Shown here piece by piece: positions 22,880-32,185 of a stretch of DNA of 41,887 nt (position 1 is its first letter; each line of letters opens with the position of its first letter). A program made the position numbers and the translations under genes. Location of the stretch: NCBI GenBank assembly GCA_937934595.1, contig CALGZA010000045.1, positions 1 through 41,887 on the forward strand. Direction: 5' to 3'. The notes beneath the pieces were generated by a model, which ran no database searches, was not told the origin of the DNA, and was given only the letters and a program-made list of their open reading frames with translations. Source of the DNA: an uncultured Verrucomicrobiales bacterium. Lineage in GTDB: Bacteria; Verrucomicrobiota; Verrucomicrobiia; Verrucomicrobiales; Akkermansiaceae.

Positions 22880-24703
22880 ATGTCAAAAATTCAGATACTT
22901 TCGGATGTTTTAGCGAGTCAGGTTGCAGCTGGCGAGGTGGTGGAGCGCCCGGCTAGTGTGGTGAAGGAAATGGTTGAGAATTCTATTGATGCTGGATCTA
23001 GGCATGTTGAGGTGGAGATACAGAAGGGAGGTTCTTCACTGATAAAAATAACGGATGATGGATGTGGTATGAGTAAAGAGGACGCATTGATGTGCTTAGA
23101 GCGGCATGCTACGAGTAAGCTCAGGGATGTGAAGCAGCTGGCGGCTATATCTACGATGGGCTTTCGTGGTGAGGCTGTTCCGAGTGTGGCTAGTGTATCC
23201 AAGATGCGTATTATGACGCGTGAGTCTGATAGTGTGGAGGGGACGGAGATTAGAATTGAGGGAGGGGTAGTTAAGGATGTTAGGGTGGCTGGGATGCAAG
23301 GTGGTACGGTTTTTGAGATTAGGAATTTATTTTTTAATGTGCCGGCAAGGAGGAAGTTTATGCGGACTGAGAGTACTGAGTCTGCGCATGTGGAGCATCA
23401 GGTGAAGCTACATGCTTTAGCGTATCCTGAGATTAGATTTACGTATAAGAGGGATGGAAGAGTAGTATTTGATGTGCCTGGTACGCCTGACCGAAGGACA
23501 CGGATAGCTGGGCTGTCTGGAGGAGAGGTGGGGAGAGCTCTGATAGAAGTTCCGTATGCTGAGCAGGGCGGGATGGAAGTTCAGGGTTATGTGTTACCGT
23601 CTGAGTATGCTAGGAAGGGGCGGAGGCAGCAGTTTGTATTTCTTAATGGTAGGCCTGTTGAAGATGCGGCTATTAGTAGGGCTATTAAAGATGGGTTTAA
23701 GGGTGGGGTGGTGGATGGTTTGAATCCTACGGCTTGGTTGTGGTTGAGGATGGATCCAGCGTTAGTTGATGTGAATGTGCATCCGGCTAAAAAGGAAGTA
23801 AGGTTTCACAAGCCATATGATGTAAGGAGTCTGGTTCTTCAGGCGGTGGAGGCACGCCGGATTCCAGAGAGTAATGTTTCAAGTTCTGCGGCTGTTAAGG
23901 CGAGGGGTGAGGCTAAAATAATATCTAGGAAGAGTGGTGAGGTTTCTCCGATAGTTAGGCAGCCGTTTCAGGTAGATTCTGGTAGTGATTTAGAGTTACC
24001 TGAGAAGGAGAAAGTTATTGATTATAGGGAGGGGGATGGGCAGAGATTAGAAGTACCCGAAGCGGTTAGTCCGTGTTTTCCTGCGGCTGCTCCTGAGCAG
24101 GAGGAGCTGGAGATAGAGGAGGAGGAGCGACCTAGGTTTGAGTTATTAGCGGTTCTGCACGATAGGTATATTTTGATGCAGGGAGATGATGGGCTGGTTT
24201 TATTAGAGCCGATGGCAGCTAGAGAGCGCATTGTGTATGAAAAAGTTATTCAGTCAGTGGAAGGTGGGGGAGAGATAGAGAGTCAGGGGCTATTGGTTCC
24301 TGAGGTAATTGATCTTGATTCTAGGGATCTTGATGTGGTGATGGGGAATATGGGCAATTTTAGTGAGGCTGGTATTTCTGTAGAGCCTTTTGGAGGAGGT
24401 TCTATTCAGGTCCGTAGTTTGCCAGCTGTTGTTCAGACTGAGAATCCTAGAGAATTTATTTTATCGATGATTGATGAGCTGATAGAGACTCAGGGTGGGA
24501 GGCGTGCTAAGCAGATGGCGTTTGAGGCTTTTGCTGAAACCTTAGCGAGTAGGATTTCTAGATATGAGCGGTGTGATATGCGGGGTGTAGAGAGTCTTTT
24601 GGATTCATTGTTTGATTGTGATCTGCCTTACTGTACTCCGGATGGTAGGCCAACGTTGATCCAGATTTCGATGAAGGAGTTAGAGAAGAAATTTAAAGGT
24701 TAG
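22880..24703 (+). CDS. mutL: DNA mismatch repair protein MutL
   Basis: MutL links mismatch recognition by MutS to strand removal. The 607-residue protein has a GHKL ATPase at the N-terminus: VAAGEVVERPASVVKEMVENSIDAG (about 14-38), DDGCGM (about 58), ATSKLRDV (about 75) and GFRGEA (about 95), then the transducer domain with VDVNVHPAKKEVRF. The C-terminal dimerisation domain starts about residue 425. The endonuclease motif DQHA(x)2E(x)4E is replaced by EPMAARERIVYE, losing Asp, Gln and His, while the distal CTPDGRPT box remains. It may therefore lack intrinsic nicking activity. Preceded by htrA-like and followed after 6 nt by the Usp-DUF389 gene. Confidence 0.95.
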   Translation: MSKIQILSDVLASQVAAGEVVERPASVVKEMVENSIDAGSRHVEVEIQKGGSSLIKITDDGCGMSKEDALMCLERHATSKLRDVKQLAAISTMGFRGEAVPSVASVSKMRIMTRESDSVEGTEIRIEGGVVKDVRVAGMQGGTVFEIRNLFFNVPARRKFMRTESTESAHVEHQVKLHALAYPEIRFTYKRDGRVVFDVPGTPDRRTRIAGLSGGEVGRALIEVPYAEQGGMEVQGYVLPSEYARKGRRQQFVFLNGRPVEDAAISRAIKDGFKGGVVDGLNPTAWLWLRMDPALVDVNVHPAKKEVRFHKPYDVRSLVLQAVEARRIPESNVSSSAAVKARGEAKIISRKSGEVSPIVRQPFQVDSGSDLELPEKEKVIDYREGDGQRLEVPEAVSPCFPAAAPEQEELEIEEEERPRFELLAVLHDRYILMQGDDGLVLLEPMAARERIVYEKVIQSVEGGGEIESQGLLVPEVIDLDSRDLDVVMGNMGNFSEAGISVEPFGGGSIQVRSLPAVVQTENPREFILSMIDELIETQGGRRAKQMAFEAFAETLASRISRYERCDMRGVESLLDSLFDCDLPYCTPDGRPTLIQISMKELEKKFKG

Positions 24704-24709
24704 ATTTTT

Positions 24710-26458
24710 ATGAGTGTGTTATTAGTAGTGAGGGAAAATGATGGTAAGTCACGTCTTGTGGACTTGGCGGCTAGGTTTTCTGCAGCTAAGGGGTGCGATC
24801 TCTATGTGGTGAGTCATTCTTCTGGTGAATCTCTTCCTGATATGGGGAAGCTAGACTGGGGTGAGGGTGAGATCAAGGAGTTGGAGCTGACTAGCTCGAA
24901 TTCCTACTGGATGATCAGAGAGTTGGTAGATTTATTGAAGCCTGGTTTGTTAGTTCTGAATGATGCTACAGATCATCCTGATTTGTATACGAAAGCGATC
25001 AATAGGGCTATTAATGAGATTAGTTGTGAAGTGATGATAGTAAGGCTGGGTGAGGGGGGGCAGCATGAAGATAAGATACTAGTTCCGTGTGGTGGAGGGA
25101 GGCATTCTAGGGTGGCTCTAAAATTAGCTCATAGGATGGTGGGTCTGGATACGACTGCTTTGTTTGTTGAGCCGAATGTTGATGAAGTTTCGGCGTCTGT
25201 TGGGTTTGCGCAGCTTCATAGGCAGTTATCCCGGTCAGGCATTCCGGCTGATGAGGTGTCATGTGAGGTGGTCTTGGAGGATGATGTCTTTAGGGGGATA
25301 CGTTGTGAGGTAGAGAGGAATGATTACGGATTGGTTTTGATTGGAGCGACGGGTCATAGTTCTGTTAGGCGTAAGTTATTTGGGACGGTGCCTGATAAGT
25401 TGATGCGAGGTGAGAAGGGGATGAGTATATGCGTGCTTCGTTCGGCTAAGCCAATGGGCAGTGTTTTCCGCGATAATGTAGAGCGGCTGCTTCATATTAA
25501 TGTTCCGCAATTAAACCGTGAGGAACGAGTGCATCTTTTTGATGAGATAGAGCAGAAGTCACGTTGGTCATTTGATTTTGCTGCTTTGATTATGTTGTCG
25601 ACGATGATAGCGGCGCTGGGTTTGCTGTCAAATAGTGGTGCGGTGGTAATAGGTGCGATGTTAGTTGCTCCGTTGATGACGCCTATACTTGGTGGTGGGT
25701 TGTCGCTTGTTCAGGGCAACTGGCCTCTATGGAGGCGATGTCAAACTGCGGTTTTGTTAGGTTTTTTGAGTGCTCTTTCTATTGGAGCGTTGATGGGGGT
25801 TTTGGCGAGACTGTTAGATATGCCAATGACATCACAATTGGCGATGAGGGGTGAGCCTAGTACGTTAGATTTAGGGGTGGCTTTCTTTTCTGGTGTAGCT
25901 GCGAGTTATTGTATGGCTAGGCCAAAGCTAAGTAGTGCGCTGGCTGGAGTGGCTATAGCAGCTGCGCTTGTGCCGCCCATTGCTACGACTGGTATTTGTT
26001 TAGTGCTGGGTAAGTTTTCAGTGGCACAGGGTGCTGCTTTATTATTTGGGACGAATGTGGTGGCTATAGTGGTGGGAGCGGCGTTTAATTTTTATTTAGC
26101 GGGGATACGTGGCCGGAAGACAGATGGTAGTGGGATTTGGTCTCGGAGATTTCTTATTGTATTTACTTTGATTATGGCTGGTTTGATTGTCCCGCTGACG
26201 TCAGTTCTCGTTGAGCGTATTGCTGGTCCTGTTGAGGTTGAGAAGGTTCTTGTAGAGCTAGCTAGTGAGCATAATGTTGTAGTGAAGCGTGTTCAGCGGT
26301 CTAGCCATCTGGATGGGCTTTCGCTGATAGAGGTTACATTAGAATCTGCTTATCCAGTTGATGCTAGTGTTATTGGTTCATTGAAGCGTGCTGTTGAGAG
26401 AGCGACTGGGGAGAAGGTTCATATGAGGGTGACTACTGTCTTGGTTACGGAGATGTGA
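24710..26458 (+). CDS. Usp-DUF389 membrane protein
   Basis: The 582-residue product has an N-terminal pair of universal-stress-like segments (about 1-245; LVVREN...VLLVVR-type start, later VLIGATGHSSVRRKLFGTVPDKLMR, which resembles the nucleotide-binding end of UspA). A DUF389 (TIGR00341) membrane domain covers about 285-500, with several helices and SNSGAVVIGAMLVAPLMTPILG as the signature. A cytosolic tail follows. DUF389 function is unknown; fusion to a Usp module hints at nucleotide- or stress-gated membrane activity. The gene closes the + strand run and its stop overlaps the convergent branching-enzyme gene by 14 nt. Confidence 0.87.
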   Translation: MSVLLVVRENDGKSRLVDLAARFSAAKGCDLYVVSHSSGESLPDMGKLDWGEGEIKELELTSSNSYWMIRELVDLLKPGLLVLNDATDHPDLYTKAINRAINEISCEVMIVRLGEGGQHEDKILVPCGGGRHSRVALKLAHRMVGLDTTALFVEPNVDEVSASVGFAQLHRQLSRSGIPADEVSCEVVLEDDVFRGIRCEVERNDYGLVLIGATGHSSVRRKLFGTVPDKLMRGEKGMSICVLRSAKPMGSVFRDNVERLLHINVPQLNREERVHLFDEIEQKSRWSFDFAALIMLSTMIAALGLLSNSGAVVIGAMLVAPLMTPILGGGLSLVQGNWPLWRRCQTAVLLGFLSALSIGALMGVLARLLDMPMTSQLAMRGEPSTLDLGVAFFSGVAASYCMARPKLSSALAGVAIAAALVPPIATTGICLVLGKFSVAQGAALLFGTNVVAIVVGAAFNFYLAGIRGRKTDGSGIWSRRFLIVFTLIMAGLIVPLTSVLVERIAGPVEVEKVLVELASEHNVVVKRVQRSSHLDGLSLIEVTLESAYPVDASVIGSLKRAVERATGEKVHMRVTTVLVTEM

Positions 26459-28487
26459 TGTGGTGGCTTTTCTCTGACTGGGCAAGGACGATCATTGTTC
26501 TGCAGGGGATGTAGAGTTGTAAGACGTGTTTGTTAGATATGTTTTGGGTGAAGTGCTCAGTGCTCATTGATACTCGATCATGACCGCCGTAGGCTGATAG
26601 ATCTGTATTGAGGATGATTTTATACTTACCTGGTATGGGTATGGGTATTTGATAGTCTGTTAGAGATGTTTCTGGGTGTATATTTAGGACGAAAATGAGA
26701 TTTCCTCGCTGGTAGGCGAGTATTTTATCGTCTTCTTTCAACCAGAGTTGTTCTGCTTGTTTTTGAGCAAGGGTGTTGTGTTTTTTATCTAACTGGAGGA
26801 GTTTTAGGTCAAATTCAGCGAGTTGCTGGTATTTGAGTTTAGGGTCTTCTGTGAGTGACCATTGGCGGCGACAGAAGTGATAGGACCAGTTATTTCCCTT
26901 GCGGGGGAAGTCTAGCCATTCTGGGTGTCCGAATTCGTTTCCCATGAAATTTAACCAGCCTTCTCCTGCTAGGCTGAATGTGAGGAGGCGAATGATTTTA
27001 TGTAGGGCTATTCCTCGGTGTATGATGGGGTGGTTATCTGCAGTGGACATGTGTTCATACATTTCTTTGTCCATGAGTCTGAATGCTAGTGTTTTGTCGC
27101 CCACTAGAGCTTGATCATGACTTTCTGCATAGCTGATATTTTTTTCGGCATGGCGTCTGTTAGTCAACGTGTTCCAAATTTCATGCATGCTCCATTCTTC
27201 ATCACGCGATTCTTTGATTGTTTTAATCCAGAAGTCTGGGATTCCCATTGCTAAGCGGTGAGTGAATCCGATGCCTCCTTCAGTTACTGGACGGCAGAGT
27301 CCTGGCATTCCGCTCATGTCCTCTGCGATGATGATGGCATGCGGGTTGATTTCTAGGGTAAGTGTGGTGGCGAGCTGGAGGTAGAGGATGGCGTCTTTAT
27401 CGACTGCTTCGTCGAAGTATTTGTCTAGTTTATTGAATGAAGTTTGGCCGTGGTGGTGGTAGAGCATGGATGTGACTCCATCGAAGCGGAAGCCATCAAA
27501 CTTGAATTCTTCTAGCCAGTAGCGGGTGTTAGAGAGCAGAAACTGTCTGACGTCAGGTTTGCTGTAGTTGAAGCATTTTGAGTCCCATTGTGGTTGGTTT
27601 CCTTTGTCGCCACTGTGGAAGTATTGGTGGTCAGTGCCATCGAATTCATTGAGTCCTTCGCTGATATTTTTTACTGCGTGTGAGTGGACGACATCGAGTA
27701 GTATGGCTAGTCCGTGATGGTGAGCGGTATCGACTAGATATTTTAAATCTTCTGGTGTTCCGAATCTTGAGCTGACGGCGAAAAAGTTTGAGACATGGTA
27801 TCCGAAAGATCCGTAGTAGGGGTGTTCTTGGATAGCCATGAGCTGAATGACATTGTATCCTGCTTTTTTGATGTAGGGTATGGTGTTGTCAGCGAATTCT
27901 CGGTAGCTGTGAATTCTGGGTTCTTCGCCGCTTATGCCTACGTGAGCTTCATAGATGAGGGGCGTGGTGATGGAAGAGGTGTTGAATTTTCTGTGTTTCC
28001 ATGGGTAAGGCTGCTTTGGCAGCCAGATTTGGCCGGTGAAATCATGTGTTATTGGGTCTTGGGTGGCGCGTTTGATGTATGCAGGTATGCGGTCTCTTAC
28101 TGATCCATCTGCGCCTTTGATGCGGAATTTTATGTCTTGTTTATGGTTGAGAGTTTTTCCTGGGAGGGATATTTCCCAGAGTTTGGTGTTTTCATTTTGT
28201 GAGAGCTGATGTTTTTCACCTGACCATTTATTAAAGTTGCCTATGAGCTGGATATTTAGTGCGTTGGGTGCCCACTCTCTGATGATCCATTGGTCATTTG
28301 ATGCGTGGTAATGTATGCCCAGTTTTAGGTGGTTTGATGCGAAGTCATAGAGTGAGCTGTGGATGGTGTTGATTTGTTTTATTTCTTGGTTAAACTGGTT
28401 TATACGTTCATTGATCTGGCTTGTATAGTTTGTGAGCCAGGCATCGTCTTTAACGAGTTTTGGGGTTATCTTTGATTGATTATCCAT
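26445..28487 (-). CDS. glgB: 1,4-alpha-glucan branching enzyme, eukaryote-type (GH13_8)
   Basis: This enzyme introduces alpha-1,6 branches into glycogen. The 680-residue protein has an N-terminal CBM48 (about 55-160, REWAPNALNIQLIGNFNKWSG) and a GH13 barrel. The nucleophile is the second Asp in DGFRFDGVTSMLYHHHG (around 330); the acid is Glu in IIAEDMSGMPGLC, and YAESHDQALVGDK holds the transition-state Asp. These segments match animal and plant branching enzymes far better than E. coli GlgB, including GNEFGHPEWLDFPRKGN. It stands alone in a unit; no other glycogen gene is present. Confidence 0.93.
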   Translation of the reverse strand: MDNQSKITPKLVKDDAWLTNYTSQINERINQFNQEIKQINTIHSSLYDFASNHLKLGIHYHASNDQWIIREWAPNALNIQLIGNFNKWSGEKHQLSQNENTKLWEISLPGKTLNHKQDIKFRIKGADGSVRDRIPAYIKRATQDPITHDFTGQIWLPKQPYPWKHRKFNTSSITTPLIYEAHVGISGEEPRIHSYREFADNTIPYIKKAGYNVIQLMAIQEHPYYGSFGYHVSNFFAVSSRFGTPEDLKYLVDTAHHHGLAILLDVVHSHAVKNISEGLNEFDGTDHQYFHSGDKGNQPQWDSKCFNYSKPDVRQFLLSNTRYWLEEFKFDGFRFDGVTSMLYHHHGQTSFNKLDKYFDEAVDKDAILYLQLATTLTLEINPHAIIIAEDMSGMPGLCRPVTEGGIGFTHRLAMGIPDFWIKTIKESRDEEWSMHEIWNTLTNRRHAEKNISYAESHDQALVGDKTLAFRLMDKEMYEHMSTADNHPIIHRGIALHKIIRLLTFSLAGEGWLNFMGNEFGHPEWLDFPRKGNNWSYHFCRRQWSLTEDPKLKYQQLAEFDLKLLQLDKKHNTLAQKQAEQLWLKEDDKILAYQRGNLIFVLNIHPETSLTDYQIPIPIPGKYKIILNTDLSAYGGHDRVSMSTEHFTQNISNKHVLQLYIPCRTMIVLAQSEKSHHITSP

Positions 28488-28752
28488 GAACGGGTTTAGT
28501 TTTACTGATTTGTCTGGTCTGGGACGATGATAATGTTTTTTTATTTCAGATAGGTAGTGGGTTGATTTTTTTTAGGATGGGGTAGTGTGATTAGTGAGTT
28601 TTTTTGGTTATTATGGCTTGGAAGCAGCTGGTATTAGATGAAATGAAGGTTGGATTCCTAAAAATTTTCACGGGGTGATTTTTTTTATAGACAAATTCTC
28701 TATGCTGTATTAACAAGTCGTCAGTGACATCGATAACCGATGTGACCTAAAT

Positions 28753-28827
28753 GGGACGGTAGCTCAGCGGTAGAGTAGGAGACTCATAAGCTCTTGGTCC
28801 CGAGTTCAAGTCTCGGTCGTCCTACCA
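28753..28827 (+). tRNA. tRNA with CAT anticodon (elongator Met or Ile2)
   Basis: The 75-nt sequence folds as acceptor GGGACGG/TCGTCCT, D arm GCTC/GAGT, anticodon arm GGAGA-CTCATAA-GCTCT with an A31/G39 mismatch, five-base variable loop TGGTC, T arm CCGAG/CTCGG, discriminator A and encoded CCA. The acceptor closes with base 1 paired, so it is not initiator tRNA. CAT can mean elongator tRNA-Met or tRNA-Ile whose C34 becomes lysidine; CTTGGTC and TTCAAGTC resemble bacterial tRNA-Ile2, but this is not decisive. A strong terminator follows. Confidence 0.88.
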
Positions 28828-28833
28828 TTTAAT

Positions 28834-28867
28834 AAAGCGCCTTATCTGACTTAGATAAGGCGCTTTT
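28834..28867 (+). terminator. Rho-independent terminator after tRNA
   Basis: A perfect 14-bp stem (AAAGCGCCTTATCT, 28834-28847, with AGATAAGGCGCTTT, 28853-28866) encloses a 5-nt loop and runs into a short T tract. It begins 7 nt after the tRNA CCA end. Confidence 0.92.
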
Positions 28868-28962
28868 GTTTTTAAGAGATTTTATTTTGTCTAGGATGTA
28901 GATAGGCTGGTACTGTGATGTTCCTATTATATCATTGTTCACATTATTATCATGGTGGTGTT

Positions 28963-29168
28963 ATACCATTTTCACAGTTATTCTGGATTGATAGTAGTTT
29001 CAATATATTTGAGACCAGCAGCAGAGCTGATTTTTTGAAGTGCACAACAATATATCAAGATTAGCTTCGTATTGGTCAGTTGCATAGTCCACTTTGCGCT
29101 TTCCTTTTACCTTGCTACTCTTGCTATCTTGTTGTGCTATCAATCCATTCTAACAGTTCAAGTGGTAT
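28963..29168 (+). mobile_element. MITE-like repeat, copy 2
   Basis: This 206-nt copy of the element at 893-1113 has the same orientation and ends (ATACCATTTTCACAG to TTCAAGTGGTAT), with scattered substitutions and one 13-bp unit where copy 1 has two. It sits between the tRNA terminator and the stop codon of the M6 protease gene, ending 20 nt before that stop. Flanking TA dinucleotides are present at both ends. No coding capacity. Confidence 0.65.
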
Positions 29169-29188
29169 TACTATGTGGGAGTAGCAAA

Positions 29189-32185
29189 TTAGGGTCTGTA
29201 AGCACGGAAAAAAATGTTCAGATTATTTTTGCTGGTTTTGACTTCTACTCTTACTACTTCGTTAACGATTACGGGAGTGGCGAGGGCTGTTATTCCATTA
29301 GTTGATGGTGTGATTCCATCGGCAAGGTGCCATTCTTTTAGGTTAAGAGACCATTGGTAAGTGATGGATGGATCTAATTTTCCTTCTGCATTTGGTAGAT
29401 GAGATAAGATGTATTCTCCTATCGAGGGGTTGGCTGATAGGGCTTTAAGTTTTAGGTCAATCTGTGTAGGATTTAAGTTATTATTTGTAGCTTCATCTTT
29501 GTTGGATATAGCTTTTTTATTTAATTTTTTGGTGATTGGGAGAATTTCTCCAAATACTTGAACCTCGGCTAGCTGGAGAGTGTGATCTTGTCTGCGGTTT
29601 TTGCCAAGTAGTTCAATACGCACTCTGTGTCCGATGACTCCGCCAGTGTTCCACTGTTTAGTGGTATTAGCATATCCTGAATTTTCATAAAATATTTCTC
29701 TTGCTGTTATTATTCCGGCTTTGTTGATGACGGTTATTTTGAAGTTTGAGAGTCTGTTGCCTAGGGTTTTTCCGTTATGAAAATCAGTGCGATTATATAG
29801 TATGATGTGATCAATTAGGCGATCAGGCCCGAGGTTAACCTGCCACCAGGATTTAGGGGTGTCTCCTCTTGTGTGACTGATAGTCGGGTTCTGCCAGTTC
29901 CATACTCCGTTTGTGTTTCCATCAATAGCGAGCTTGGCGAATCCTGTATTGTTTTTGGAGTTGGGGAATGCATTGCTTGACTGCGAAGCTACAGCTGAGG
30001 GCTCAAGGCATAAATTACGCAGAACGGGCTTGGTTTGTTTGGTCTGGGCTTTGATCTCGATAGCTGCCATAGATGTTAGGTCGTTGTTATTGGCTTTTCT
30101 AAATGCGTAGTCTTTCTTGCTATTGGCGTTTGGTTCGATGCAATGGCCACTTGAGAAAGAGGTCCACCTGTTGCCTGCGAATAAATCAGTAGGTGTGTCT
30201 TCTTTGAGTGGTGCTGCGGCGATCATGTTTGGGGCTCCGTTTTTTCCATTTTCTCCAGCGTTTAAAATGGCTGCTATTATTAGTGATTTATCTTCGGTGG
30301 TTTGTAGGGGTATTTTTCTTTTTTTCTTTTGGTTTTGGAAGATTGAGCTTTTAGCTCCAATACCTGGTGCTGTTCCTTTGAGTTGGTAGATGGCGTAATG
30401 TGAGCCGTTATGGTTGGCTTGGTTCACTTTGAGGTCGCCAGCTTGGCCGGGATTATCCAGGTAGAAGAAGGCTAAGGTAGGAATGGCTGTTTTTTTAGAA
30501 ATTACTTTAGTCATGGGGCGACCGGCATAGGTTACTGATTGGAAGTTGCCTCTGAATTTTCCAGGCCATGCATGTTCAGCTCCTAGTATGACGATTAGTT
30601 TGTCAGCATTACTAGCGTCATAATTTTTCTGAATGGTTTTAAGTCCTTCACCTTTTGCGATTGAGCCTTCTATGGTTTCTAGTAGGCTGATATTTTTTAG
30701 GTGGGTGTCTTTAGGTGGAGCTCCCAAAGTTAGATTCATGACTGATCCTGGAGGGCTATTTACTTGAATGCGAATACCTGATTTCGTTCCATCCCACCAT
30801 CTAGCGCTGGGGGTAGAGTGGTCGTCAAATACTTTGCTTGTGTTATCGAATGCGTCGGTGTGGTCGCCTTTATTAAGGCCGTTTTCGAGGTCGAATTTTC
30901 CGTCTTGTTGTTCTAGTGAGACACGGTAGTGAAACTCTGGACTTCTAATATCAGCGGTGTTTCTGCCCTTGGTTTCATCGATGTGCCAGATGAGTATACC
31001 TTGGTCTATCACTGCATTTTGAGCCCATCTATCTTTACCCCCTCTGTTTTCTATAATGAAGAATTCTTTTGGGTTTGCGGGGTTTACTATCCGGAAGCCG
31101 TCACTTTTTTCTGCGGTGAGGGAGGTATTAAGGTATTGGTCAGCGGTTATATCTATTATGTCTGCCCAGCCTAGGATGTATTTATGGTAGATGTTCATTG
31201 GTGTAGGTGTTCTACCGTTATTGACATTCGATCCTGACATTAGGCTGTAGAAGCCAGTGCCTTTACCAATGCCTGTATCACCGGGGATTTCTTTTAGATT
31301 ATTGTCGTATAAGTCTGGGAGGTTGTAAACGAGGTGACCTGTTTCATGAGCGAACATTCTCAGTGACGGTGTGGCTGAGTCTATGCCGCTGATATGAAAT
31401 CTGCTAGCAATTGCTTTTTTTCCATTAACGGTAAGGGTAATGTTTGTGTTTTTATTTATGCCTATATGTGGTCTGATGTTTCTGCCTCTATTAGTTTGGG
31501 GGAATAGGATGGTGGTATATTGGATAGTGTCATCTTTGACTGTAATTCCGTCTAGGTTTTCACCGGTTTTGTTCAGAGTGGTTATGGTTTCTCTGAGTAT
31601 GAGTTTTGCTGCTGTGATGTTGGGTCTTACATGGGTGTTTTTTGGGTAATCATAATAGTAATAGCTGTTACGAGGTCTTGGAAGTGTGATGACTTTTGTT
31701 ACGAGGTTTGTGAAGTCGGATTTGCCTCTTGATTGGTCCAGAAAGTATTGTCTTATGGAGCTGGTGTTTCCACCTTCTGTGTAGTTGAAGTTATTGCAGT
31801 ATCTGTGGATTGCTGCTTGAGTGGATGGGAAATTTATAGGGTCAAATGCTTTGGTTGCAGGGTCATCTGGGAATTGGACTGGTATGGTAAGGCCTCTTGG
31901 TTTTTGTGCTCCTGGAATGGGTGAGAAGGGGCCTGTGACGTCTGCGCCGTGAGCTCTTAGTCCAGTTGGTTCTGGGACGCTTGCTTGAGTTTGTTTCGCT
32001 GATTTTGTGGATGATTTTTTGCTTTGGTGAGGCTGAAGATGGTTGTTATGATTTTCGGTATATTCGTCAGGCAGGGCGTGTAGTAAAAGTATGTTATTAA
32101 GAAGAGCGGCTTGGATATGAAGAGAGGAGTAAAAGGTGATAGCGATTATTGTGGTAATCATTTTCATAATGGTGTGAGTTCGCAT
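29189..32185 (-). CDS. Secreted M6 metalloprotease with discoidin-like domain
   Basis: The 998-residue secreted protein has a signal peptide (MKMITTIIAITFYSSLHIQAA; MKM at 32167 is an alternative start). The M6 (immune inhibitor A-like) catalytic domain covers about 95-480 with zinc motif HETGH at 280-284 followed by NLPDLYD, as in the family. A middle region (about 500-720) is unassigned. A galactose-binding/F5-8 type C-like domain lies about 725-890 (AIDGNTNGVWNWQNP...SWWQVNLGPDRLIDHIILYNR). The C-terminal 60 residues may contact a surface or other structures. It probably degrades extracellular protein bound to glycans. The nearest upstream gene is 234 nt away. Confidence 0.88.
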   Translation of the reverse strand: MRTHTIMKMITTIIAITFYSSLHIQAALLNNILLLHALPDEYTENHNNHLQPHQSKKSSTKSAKQTQASVPEPTGLRAHGADVTGPFSPIPGAQKPRGLTIPVQFPDDPATKAFDPINFPSTQAAIHRYCNNFNYTEGGNTSSIRQYFLDQSRGKSDFTNLVTKVITLPRPRNSYYYYDYPKNTHVRPNITAAKLILRETITTLNKTGENLDGITVKDDTIQYTTILFPQTNRGRNIRPHIGINKNTNITLTVNGKKAIASRFHISGIDSATPSLRMFAHETGHLVYNLPDLYDNNLKEIPGDTGIGKGTGFYSLMSGSNVNNGRTPTPMNIYHKYILGWADIIDITADQYLNTSLTAEKSDGFRIVNPANPKEFFIIENRGGKDRWAQNAVIDQGILIWHIDETKGRNTADIRSPEFHYRVSLEQQDGKFDLENGLNKGDHTDAFDNTSKVFDDHSTPSARWWDGTKSGIRIQVNSPPGSVMNLTLGAPPKDTHLKNISLLETIEGSIAKGEGLKTIQKNYDASNADKLIVILGAEHAWPGKFRGNFQSVTYAGRPMTKVISKKTAIPTLAFFYLDNPGQAGDLKVNQANHNGSHYAIYQLKGTAPGIGAKSSIFQNQKKKRKIPLQTTEDKSLIIAAILNAGENGKNGAPNMIAAAPLKEDTPTDLFAGNRWTSFSSGHCIEPNANSKKDYAFRKANNNDLTSMAAIEIKAQTKQTKPVLRNLCLEPSAVASQSSNAFPNSKNNTGFAKLAIDGNTNGVWNWQNPTISHTRGDTPKSWWQVNLGPDRLIDHIILYNRTDFHNGKTLGNRLSNFKITVINKAGIITAREIFYENSGYANTTKQWNTGGVIGHRVRIELLGKNRRQDHTLQLAEVQVFGEILPITKKLNKKAISNKDEATNNNLNPTQIDLKLKALSANPSIGEYILSHLPNAEGKLDPSITYQWSLNLKEWHLADGITPSTNGITALATPVIVNEVVRVEVKTSKNNLNIFFRAYRP

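Noticed and set aside
29072-29305. Plus-strand frame spanning the repeat and the end of the M6 gene
   Set aside because: Half lies in the mobile repeat and half antisense to the protease; no support as a gene.
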